This document shows positions 22,068 through 28,526 of a DNA stretch of 30,821 bases, in pieces. The translations under genes were made by a program, and so were the position numbers. Below the pieces are notes generated by a model. That model did no database searches. It was not told the origin of the DNA and saw only the letters and a list, made by a program, of their open reading frames with translations. The stretch covers positions 1-30,821 of the IMG/VR virus record IMGVR_UViG_3300048912_000070. One strand, written 5' to 3'. How positions within the stretch are numbered: position 1 is the stretch's first letter; the number at the start of each line of letters is the position of its first letter. This stretch comes from a virus.

Positions 22068-22748
22068 TCAGTCCACGATCTCGACGGGGCGGCTGCTGAG
22101 CGTGAACTCAGCGGTAAACGTCGACGCCTGACCGACGCCGAACGACTCCGAGTAACCCGAGGCGACCGCGCCCGGATAGATGATGGCGCCGTTACCGCTC
22201 GGGACCGCCGAGACGGGGAGCTTTACCCAGATGTTCCGCGGGAGCTGATCGTCGAGCGCCTGCTTCAGTTCGAGGAAGCCGGGAAGGTCGTAGTCGACGA
22301 AGCCGGTGATTGAGACCGTGCCGGCCTGCGGTTCGCCCGCGATCTGCGCGCTCGGGTTGCACGTCGTTCCGACGCTGATCGCCTGCGCGGCCTGCTGCTG
22401 ATACTCCAGCGTCGCCGTGCAGAACTCGACGAACGCGGTCGTCATGTTCGTGATCGTGCCGGCCGTCGCCGACGCGGTCGCGCTGCTCGCGTCCGAGCCA
22501 TTGAGCGTGATCGCGAACGTCGCGTCGTCGACGTCGCCGACGATGAACGACTTCCCGTCGAGCGACGAGATGCCGGTCCCGGCCATCGTGACGATGTCGC
22601 CCGCGACGAACTTCGTGACGTCGATCGAGCTGACGGTGACGACGCTCGGCTTCGAGTTCGTCGCCGCGGTGATCGTGACCGGCGTCGGCGTCGGGCCGGG
22701 CTTCTGCTCCAGCCAGACGGTGAGGCCCTTAGTAGAAAAAGCAGACAT
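22068..22748 (-). CDS. Major tail (tube) protein
   Basis: The 226-residue product begins MSAFSTKGLTVWLEQKPGP. It contains a beta-rich insert near residues 45-85 (VAGDIVTMAGTGISSLDGK, SFIVGDVDDATFAITLNG) often found in siphophage tube proteins. It ends with SGYSESFGVGQASTFTAEFTL and SSRPVEIVD, typical of the tube fold. GAGGA lies eight bases before the ATG at 22748, so I reject the longer frame. It lies just before the G/GT chaperones, the standard position. Hexameric rings of this protein form the tail tube. Confidence 0.88.
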   Translation of the reverse strand: MSAFSTKGLTVWLEQKPGPTPTPVTITAATNSKPSVVTVSSIDVTKFVAGDIVTMAGTGISSLDGKSFIVGDVDDATFAITLNGSDASSATASATAGTITNMTTAFVEFCTATLEYQQQAAQAISVGTTCNPSAQIAGEPQAGTVSITGFVDYDLPGFLELKQALDDQLPRNIWVKLPVSAVPSGNGAIIYPGAVASGYSESFGVGQASTFTAEFTLSSRPVEIVD

Positions 22749-22762
22749 GTGTGCAGTCCTCG

Positions 22763-23155
22763 TTATGTAACGTCGGGGGAGTCGTCGTCCGCGGTGAACG
22801 TCTGAATCACGGCCCATCCCCGCAGGTCCGGGTCGAAGTCTTCCGTCTCGCCATCGAGTCGCGGCATCTCGGCGCAGGCGATCAGCTCCAGCCGCGCGGC
22901 CTGCGCCTGCGCGCGTGCGGCTTCGTTCGTTCGTGCGACGTGCGTGATGTTCAGCGTCACGAAACAGGGACGCGGACGCGTGCCGCACATGTCGGTCGTC
23001 CAGTTCGAGCCGGTGCGCTGCATCACGAGCAGCGGGAGCGGCGTCGGCGTCTTCTCGTCGGTCTGCGGCGCGTAGCCGTAGTACTTCGGAACCGCGACGA
23101 GTTCCGGACGCGTCGACGCGTCGAGGATCGCGAGCAGGCGCGCTTCGACGCTCAC
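22763..23155 (-). CDS. Tail terminator/completion protein (gpU-like position)
   Basis: The 130-residue product starts with GTG in a GTGA overlap with the gp10-like gene. It has the layout of tail terminators: an N-terminal helix (VEARLLAILDAS), the strands PLPLLVMQRTGSN and CFVTLNITHVART, a helix (NEAARAQAQAARLELIACAE) and a final strand GWAVIQTFTADD. Such proteins cap the growing tail tube and join it to the head. Assignment rests on fold pattern and position before the tube gene. Confidence 0.78.
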   Translation of the reverse strand: MSVEARLLAILDASTRPELVAVPKYYGYAPQTDEKTPTPLPLLVMQRTGSNWTTDMCGTRPRPCFVTLNITHVARTNEAARAQAQAARLELIACAEMPRLDGETEDFDPDLRGWAVIQTFTADDDSPDVT

Positions 23156-23664
23156 GTCGGGAACCTCAGTTCGTCGATCTTCCGCGACATCTCCGCGGCC
23201 ATGCGCTCGATGACTTCGCCCGCGAGCGCGTCGAGCGCCGGCCCGAGGAACGGCGTCCCCGGATGCCAGCGACCGCCGCGATCGGTGAAGCCGTACTCGA
23301 TCAGGTGCGCGTGCGGCGCGCGGTTGCGAAAGATGCCGCGACGCCGCTGACTGCGCGCGCCGACGTTGACGCGGATCGCGTTCGGGTCGTTCTTCGGAAC
23401 GTACGCGCGGCCGACCTTGATCGAGCGCGGGATGCGTCCATAGCGTTGATATTCATGGACGCCGCGCGAGGTGTGCGATTCGACGAGGCCGATGTACGCG
23501 AGACCGAGCTGACGCGCGTCGGCCTTTCCCTTCGCCGAGATAGGACGCGCGGCGTACTGCAGCGCGGCTTTGCAGATGCGCTGCTGCACGCGATCGGACC
23601 CGAACTCGCGCAGGTTGTACATGAGCTGGCGCAGGCCCTTCACTTCGGTCGTGAAGTTACCCAT
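23152..23664 (-). CDS. HK97 gp10-like neck protein
   Basis: The 170-residue product starts MGNFTTEVKGLRQLMYNLREF and has the pattern of the HK97 gp10 family: an N-terminal G-x-x-x-L segment, a helix (QQRICKAALQYAARPISAKGK), a basic middle (VNVGARSQRRRGIF) and the conserved HAHLIEYGFTDRGGRWHPG plus TPFLGPALD. These proteins act in head-tail joining or tail completion. It overlaps the head closure gene by 8 bp and the next by 4 bp. Confidence 0.88.
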   Translation of the reverse strand: MGNFTTEVKGLRQLMYNLREFGSDRVQQRICKAALQYAARPISAKGKADARQLGLAYIGLVESHTSRGVHEYQRYGRIPRSIKVGRAYVPKNDPNAIRVNVGARSQRRRGIFRNRAPHAHLIEYGFTDRGGRWHPGTPFLGPALDALAGEVIERMAAEMSRKIDELRFPT

Positions 23665-23998
23665 CGCTGACCCCCGAGATTCCCGCGAGCGTCAGGAGCG
23701 TCCGCTTCGCATCGAAGAGGACGGCGGTGATCGCGTAAGTGATGCCGCGGCGCGTGTCGATCGCGCGGCACTCCGACGTCACGTTCAGGTCCTTCGGCGG
23801 GAAGCGCATGTAAATGCGGACCGTGTCGCTCGCCTCCTCACGCGTGCCGGTGAAGTACTCGCGACCCGACAGCGTCTCGATCTGCGCGTGCGCTTCCCAG
23901 AGCGGCGCCCACGTCCGCACCGGCGCGCCCATTCCATCGCGCGCGCTCGTGACGCTCTCGATGCGGACGAAGTCGCGGAGCGGTCCGATCTTCATCAT
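23657..23998 (-). CDS. Head closure / head-tail adaptor protein
   Basis: The product of about 113 residues (MMKIGPLRDFVRIESVTSARD...) matches the phage head-tail joining family (SPP1 gp16/HK97 gp7 type). The N-terminal LRDFVRIES is followed by APVRTWAPLWEAHAQIETLSGREYF and a C-terminal beta part (ITYAITAVLFDAKRTLLTLAG). The ATG at 23998 overlaps the connector stop in TGATG; the next ATG at 23995 is equally possible. It would seal the portal after packaging. Confidence 0.85.
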   Translation of the reverse strand: MMKIGPLRDFVRIESVTSARDGMGAPVRTWAPLWEAHAQIETLSGREYFTGTREEASDTVRIYMRFPPKDLNVTSECRAIDTRRGITYAITAVLFDAKRTLLTLAGISGVSDG

Positions 23999-24621
23999 CA
24001 GACCCGAGGCGTCCAGAACGGCGCCCACGCGCGCGAGAGGAAGTCGGGCATCTCGTTGACGGTGTTCCCGACGACGACCGACTCGCGGTTCTCCCAGATG
24101 TAAAGCGCGTAACGAAACAGCACGTCGAGCAACGCGGGCGGGAGCTGCTCGATCGAGTCCTTCGCGGGATCGAAACCGACGGCGAGCATCACGGCGTCAT
24201 CGACCGCGACGCCCGCCGCCCCCGAAACCGCCGCGAGGTACTGCTGACCGAAGTTGCCCGGATGCGTGTCGCCGTCGAGAACGAACTCCGACGTCACGTC
24301 ACCGGACGCGCGCGATACGGTGAACTCGATCGCGCCGCGGAACGGAACGGGGACATACGTCCAGAGCTGACGCGCGTGATGACACGGCCCGCGGTCGATC
24401 GTGTCGAGCGGGTCATTCGCTTCGCGCGGGACCCAATGCCAGCCGGCCGGCGCGATGCTGATCCCGAGCTGACGTTCGAGCAGATCGGTCACGCTCGCGA
24501 GCATCAGCTTCAGCGACGCGTCGTCGTCGGTATGGTCGATGCGCGCCCACTGCTTGAAGTCGTCGAGCAGGTACGCGGTCCACGCGGCGTCATCGCGAAC
24601 GATGCGGACGAGCCGGCTCAC
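23998..24621 (-). CDS. Head-tail connector (HK97 gp6-like)
   Basis: The 207-residue product begins SRLVRIVRDDAAWTAYLLDDFKQWARIDHTDDD. It continues with LLERQLGISIAPAGW and the C-terminal helices LPPALLDVLFRYALYIWENRE, the usual layout of gp6-like connectors (a D-x-L-K-x-x-x-R-I-D-H-x-x-D-D segment and two helices). A dodecamer of it sits under the portal. The GTG at 24621 overlaps the portal stop as GTGA; the long frame above it is a shadow of the portal gene. Confidence 0.88.
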   Translation of the reverse strand: MSRLVRIVRDDAAWTAYLLDDFKQWARIDHTDDDASLKLMLASVTDLLERQLGISIAPAGWHWVPREANDPLDTIDRGPCHHARQLWTYVPVPFRGAIEFTVSRASGDVTSEFVLDGDTHPGNFGQQYLAAVSGAAGVAVDDAVMLAVGFDPAKDSIEQLPPALLDVLFRYALYIWENRESVVVGNTVNEMPDFLSRAWAPFWTPRV

Positions 24622-26834
24622 GGCCGCGTCTCCAGATACACGACGGGCAACGGCAGACGCTGCGCGCTTCCGTCGGTCAACGTGACGACGAGCTGCGCGT
24701 CGTCGACTTCGAGTGCCGCCACGCCGACGCCGGCCGGTCCGCGCTCGCCCATCTTTCCGCGTCCGCCCGTGGGTCCCTGCTTCACGAGCAGCTCCCACCC
24801 ATCGCCGGGCAGGCCGACACTCGTCCCCGGCGCGGTCCGAATCCATGCCGCGCCGCTCTCGCTGCGGACCGCGTCGCCCTCGCGGTAGAACTCGCCGGCG
24901 CGATGCTCGCCGCACCAGCGCAGACCCGCGGGACCGCGGCGCCCGTGCCAGACGTACGGCGTCCACGGCGCGCCCGGTTCGCCGGGGAGGTCATACGTAT
25001 CCGCGTCCGCTCGCGCGATCGCCCACCCGGTCGCGTGATCGGCAGGCAACGCGACGAAGTCGCCCGCGCGATAGATCGCGCCGGGTTCATGCGCGACGAC
25101 CTGCGAGAGCGATCCCTCGCGGCCTTCAGGCCCGACCGGACCGGGCGGCCCCTGCTCCCCATCGCGAACCGCTGCGGCGCGCTCCAGCGCGGCGACGCTG
25201 CGATCGCTCAGGTCGGCGACGCGCTGATCGACTCGGCGCGTCATGCGGTCGACCGCTTCGGCGACCGCCTCGCGAACCGCTTCCTCGATCCGCTCGTCGA
25301 CCGCCTGCTGCAGAACGTCGAACTCCGCGCGCACCGCGGCGAGTTCGCCGGCGTGACGCACCGCGTCCTGCGCGGCGCGCGTGTCGATGGCGCGGATCGT
25401 CGTCAGCAGCGCCTGACGCGCCTGTGCGGCGTCGTCGTTCGCGGCGGTGTCACCGGGGGGGACGACGGGCGCGTGCGGCGCAGACGCCGCGGGAGACGCT
25501 GCAGGCGGCGGGTTCTTCGCGGCCTGCTCCTTCAGTTCGAGTTCGCGCTCCCAATACGTGAGCGGGACGACCTGCTGCTGCATCCGCGGCTCGTCGCCGC
25601 CCTCGACGCTCGGGAGTCCTTCGGTGTTCCGGCCTTCGTTCGGCGTAAAGACGCCGCCCTGCACGCCGCGAACGACCGCCTCGATCCGTTCCTTGAAGTT
25701 CGAGCGCAGGAGCGCGGCCGTGTCGAGTTCGCAGTACTCGTCAGACGGCAACGCGAACAGCGCGTCGAGGCTCGTCTCCAGATGTTCGAGCAGGAACCCG
25801 AGACCGGACGCGACCCAGAACTGCATCAGCGTCTCGGTGTTCGCGAACGTCGCGTCGCTCTCGCCGATCAGCGGAAGCGGGACGCGCATGACGCGCGCGA
25901 TGTCGGCGATCGAGAGCTTGTAAAACTGAATCAGTTGCGCGTCGGCCGCGGTCATCGAGAGCGGCTTCCACTCCAGACCCTGCGAGAGAATCGGGACGCC
26001 GCCCGCATTGATCCCCGCGCTCTGCTGATTCCACGCGGCGCGGAGCTGCGTCATCTGCTCGACGGTCAGCGTCGCCGGCGTGGAGAGAACGCCCGACGGG
26101 CGCGACATGTTCGACGCGAAGACCTGCTGCTGCGCGCTGATCCCCATGTTCGCGGCGATCGCGAGCGAGGCTGCAGCGAGCGGCGTCTCGCCGGTCAGCG
26201 GCGAGCGCGGCGTATGCAGGCGCACATGCCAGACGTCGCGCGCCGGGACCATGCGCTGCGGGTCATACGGCCAGAGTCCGTCGTCATCACGCGGCGTCAG
26301 GTCCGTCGGCGCGATCGAATAGAAGACTTCGCTCCCATCCGGCGCGATGTACGCGGCGCAGGCGGTCGGCATCAGCGGATGCAGCGCGACGATCGCGTCG
26401 CGTTCGTCCCGCTCGGCGAGCGCGTACGCATTGCCGCGGAAGTACAGCGCGCGGACGATGTTCAGGATGAAGTCGCTGCGCGTCTGGTACGGGTTCGGCC
26501 GGTGCAGCACGCGTGCAAGCGGTGACGCGTCGACGCGTTCGCGTCCGCCGTTCGAGAGCTTTCGCCAGTGCGTCCCCGGAAGCATCGCCGCGGTCTGCGC
26601 GTACGCGCCGACGCACGCCTCGACGGCCGCGCACTCGGGCGCATACGTGCCGCGCCGTCCTTCCTGCCAGTAGTTCAGGTCGAGGCAGTTCGGCAGATAG
26701 CCCGAGTCTTGCGTATAGATGCCGCCCGCGGTGACGGGTCCGGGGTTTGTCCACGTCGGAAGCGCGCGAGCGAGTGCGCGCTGCACGCGCGCGCGCAGAC
26801 CGAGCGGCGGCGACGCTGCGACGCGTGCGTTCAT
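24618..26834 (-). CDS. HK97-family portal with coiled-coil, collagen-like and sugar-binding-like C-terminal extension
   Basis: Residues 1-425 of this 738-residue protein are a typical HK97 portal: SPLARVLHRPNPYQTRSDF, YFRGNAYALAERD, VWHVRLHTPRSPLTGETPL, FYKLSIADIARVMRVPLPL and the FANTET segment. It forms the ring through which DNA passes. HK97-type portals normally end near 400-450 residues. Here a Pro/Ala linker (440-465) leads to a coiled coil (470-556), collagen-like G-x-y triplets (559-574 and 687-703) and two modules with a Y-x-x-G-D-x-V...W pattern (about 578-628 and 643-684). The frame is open throughout. The start overlaps the gene before as ATGA. Confidence 0.92.
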   Translation of the reverse strand: MNARVAASPPLGLRARVQRALARALPTWTNPGPVTAGGIYTQDSGYLPNCLDLNYWQEGRRGTYAPECAAVEACVGAYAQTAAMLPGTHWRKLSNGGRERVDASPLARVLHRPNPYQTRSDFILNIVRALYFRGNAYALAERDERDAIVALHPLMPTACAAYIAPDGSEVFYSIAPTDLTPRDDDGLWPYDPQRMVPARDVWHVRLHTPRSPLTGETPLAAASLAIAANMGISAQQQVFASNMSRPSGVLSTPATLTVEQMTQLRAAWNQQSAGINAGGVPILSQGLEWKPLSMTAADAQLIQFYKLSIADIARVMRVPLPLIGESDATFANTETLMQFWVASGLGFLLEHLETSLDALFALPSDEYCELDTAALLRSNFKERIEAVVRGVQGGVFTPNEGRNTEGLPSVEGGDEPRMQQQVVPLTYWERELELKEQAAKNPPPAASPAASAPHAPVVPPGDTAANDDAAQARQALLTTIRAIDTRAAQDAVRHAGELAAVRAEFDVLQQAVDERIEEAVREAVAEAVDRMTRRVDQRVADLSDRSVAALERAAAVRDGEQGPPGPVGPEGREGSLSQVVAHEPGAIYRAGDFVALPADHATGWAIARADADTYDLPGEPGAPWTPYVWHGRRGPAGLRWCGEHRAGEFYREGDAVRSESGAAWIRTAPGTSVGLPGDGWELLVKQGPTGGRGKMGERGPAGVGVAALEVDDAQLVVTLTDGSAQRLPLPVVYLETRP

Positions 26835-27088
26835 TTCGTCGACTTGCGCGACTTGCGCGGCGGCTCGTCATCCGCAGGCGGCGCAGGCGCGACCGACTCA
26901 GTCGCGGCGGCTTGAATCGCTGCAGCAGAGCCGGGACGCGGCGCCGGTTCGACGCGCTGACCGTTGAAGCGCGGCGCGGCCTTGCCTTCCTTCAGCAGAC
27001 GCGCAGCGAGTGCATCGTCGGGGACATGAATCCAGCCCTGACGGTTCTGCAATTCCGACACGCGTCGGAAGACATAGAGCATCGGCAT
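26831..27088 (-). CDS. Small protein upstream of the portal
   Basis: The 85-residue product has a structured first half (MPMLYVFRRVSELQNRQGWIHVPDDALAARLLKEGKA) and a disordered Pro/Ala second half ending in a basic KSRKSTK tail. The ATG at 27088 has GAGGG seven bases upstream; a GTG at 27091 is an alternative. It overlaps the portal gene by 4 bp. Small proteins of this type precede portals in several phages, perhaps as head accessory or regulatory proteins; the function is not known. Confidence 0.7.
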   Translation of the reverse strand: MPMLYVFRRVSELQNRQGWIHVPDDALAARLLKEGKAAPRFNGQRVEPAPRPGSAAAIQAAATESVAPAPPADDEPPRKSRKSTK

Positions 27089-27108
27089 CACTGCGCCCTC
27101 GCGGAATA

Positions 27109-27120
27109 GGTGGCGCCACC
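27109..27120. promoter_or_regulatory. 12-bp perfect palindrome upstream of the portal genes
   Basis: GGTGGCGCCACC lies in the 120-bp gap between the exported protein gene at 27212 and the small gene at 27088. It overlaps a second possible hairpin, CACCGG with CCGGTG (27117-27135). The two are mutually exclusive and might act as an operator or attenuator. No T-run follows. Confidence 0.35.
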
Positions 27121-27211
27121 GGATCGGACCCGGTGACGCCTGCGACGCGTCGTCATGGGGACAACGACCGCCGCGCGGCTGACTACGCGTCAGCAGGCGA
27201 AGCGCGTCAGC

Positions 27212-27598
27212 TCAGGGGCTGACGAAGATGTAAGCGAACTGACCGAGCGCGACGCCCTGCGAGCCGCCCGTCGCGAGCGCGACGTTCGAGTTCTGCGAAC
27301 CCGCGAGACCGAGCGCGACGGCGCCGCCCGCCTGCTGCGTCTGGTACGTATGCGTCGACGCGGCGAACGAGTTATTCCCGTTGAAGCCGGCCGTCGCTGC
27401 GCCGTTCGACTGAGCCGCGGCGCCCGACTGCTGCGCGGTGAAGCCCGCAAGCGCGGCGCCGCTGGCGCCCTGCGACTGCGCGCCGCCCGTCGAGGTCGAC
27501 TGCGAGCCGGCCTGACCGACGCCGATACCGATGTCGAACGCGAACGCGGGCGCAGCGACGAGCAGCGAGAGTGCCGCGGTGATGAGGAGACGCTTCAT
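27212..27598 (-). CDS. Exported Gly/Ala/Ser/Gln-rich protein
   Basis: The 128-residue product starts MKRLLITAALSLLVAAPAFAFD, a textbook signal peptide with cleavage after A-F-A near residue 20. The mature part is low in complexity: short G-x-A, S-Q and G-N repeats (GGAQSQGASGAALAGF, QQSGAAAQSNGAATAGF, QQAGGAVALGLAG), no cysteine and few charges, as in surface-exposed beta-rich or amyloid-like proteins. GGAG lies nine bases before this ATG (27598), which excludes a 16-residue longer form. It follows another exported protein between capsid and portal genes. The function is unknown. Confidence 0.78.
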   Translation of the reverse strand: MKRLLITAALSLLVAAPAFAFDIGIGVGQAGSQSTSTGGAQSQGASGAALAGFTAQQSGAAAQSNGAATAGFNGNNSFAASTHTYQTQQAGGAVALGLAGSQNSNVALATGGSQGVALGQFAYIFVSP

Positions 27599-27641
27599 GT
27601 GATGTAACTCCGAGAGAGGGATCGAGTCGGCCGATGTGTTC

Positions 27642-27666
27642 CCCATGCGTCGGCCGTTCGCATGGG
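27642..27666. other. Hairpin between the two exported protein genes
   Basis: CCCATGCG and CGCATGGG form a perfect 8-bp stem with a 9-base loop, in the gap between the stop at 27675 and the start at 27598. There is no T-run on either strand. It may be an mRNA-processing or attenuation element tuning the second exported gene. Confidence 0.45.
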
Positions 27667-27674
27667 CGGATGCG

Positions 27675-28460
27675 TTACGGACGCGGGCGCCAGACCATCG
27701 CGACGGGCGGCGACTTCGCGGTCGCTTTTTCCTGCTCGTCTTTCGCCTTCATCTTTTTCGCGGCGTCGTCGTTCGACGGCGGCGGCGGCGGAATGAGTGC
27801 GCGGTCATCTGCACGCGCGACGGGTTGCGGATTCGACACGACGGGCGGAAGTGCATCGCCCGCGACGAGCGCCATCTTCAGACACGCCGACTCGGTCGAC
27901 GGAACGCCGTCGGCGCCGTAACGTCCGCGCGGTCGCGCGTTCGCTTCTGCGGTGCAGAGTTCCCAGATCGCGAGCGAGAGCAGGCGCGATGCCGTCGTGC
28001 GGTCGCCCATGTTCGACGCGGTCACGGCCATCACGCCGAACTTCTCGGCGCGTCGCATCGACTGACAGTTACCGTCGACGACGGGCTTCGAGAAACCGAG
28101 CGACACGCCGGCCGCGGACGCGCCGCCTGACGACACGCCGCCGCAGTAGTCCGACGAGAACGAGACCGCCGCCGTCAGCGGGATCGCTGAGTTTGTGTCG
28201 AGGCGTGTCCGTTCGCGCTGCGGCGGCGAGTTGAAGGTGATGTTCTGCGCGTTGCCCTGCGTCGCGCCGAGGTTCTGCGTCGCAGACGACACGCTTCCGC
28301 TGATCGAGTTCGAGTTACTGCCCGACGTCGACGTCGCGGTGACGTCCTGCGCGTGCGCGCTCGGAACGAAGAACTGAACGATCAGCGTCGCGACGATGCC
28401 GAGAATGAAGAAGACCGCGCGATCGCGCGTGCGCGCTGCGGTAAACGGTTGCGTGTCCAT
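27675..28460 (-). CDS. Exported or membrane-anchored protein, unknown
   Basis: The 261-residue product has an N-terminal RTRDRAVFFILGIVATLIV hydrophobic segment ending SAHAQ, a signal peptide with an A-H-A site or an uncleaved anchor. Next comes a Ser/Asn/Thr-rich stretch (TSTSGSNSNSISGSVSSATQ). A globular part of about residues 90-205 has four cysteines (DYCGG, NCQSM, LCTAE, ACLKM), and a Pro- and Lys-rich tail follows. It is the first gene after the capsid terminator, so it starts a new transcription unit or relies on readthrough. The family is not recognised; a cell-surface or periplasmic role is likely from the signal. Confidence 0.78.
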   Translation of the reverse strand: MDTQPFTAARTRDRAVFFILGIVATLIVQFFVPSAHAQDVTATSTSGSNSNSISGSVSSATQNLGATQGNAQNITFNSPPQRERTRLDTNSAIPLTAAVSFSSDYCGGVSSGGASAAGVSLGFSKPVVDGNCQSMRRAEKFGVMAVTASNMGDRTTASRLLSLAIWELCTAEANARPRGRYGADGVPSTESACLKMALVAGDALPPVVSNPQPVARADDRALIPPPPPSNDDAAKKMKAKDEQEKATAKSPPVAMVWRPRP

Positions 28461-28484
28461 GTGATCCCCATCGGTGACGAAACG

Positions 28485-28518
28485 AAAAAACGCCCGGACC
28501 GCGTGAGCAGTCCGGGCG
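28485..28518 (-). terminator. Rho-independent terminator after the capsid gene
   Basis: On the minus strand, a perfect 9-bp stem (CGCCCGGAC with GTCCGGGCG, 10-base loop) is followed by six T. It starts nine bases past the capsid stop codon. It separates the capsid transcript from the exported protein and portal genes, which may explain high capsid yield relative to the downstream genes. Confidence 0.93.
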
Positions 28519-28526
28519 AGTTGGTG

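Noticed and set aside
24622-24966. Longer start for the connector gene
   Set aside because: The added 115 residues are Arg-rich antisense-like sequence in another frame of the portal gene; the GTGA overlap gives a better start.
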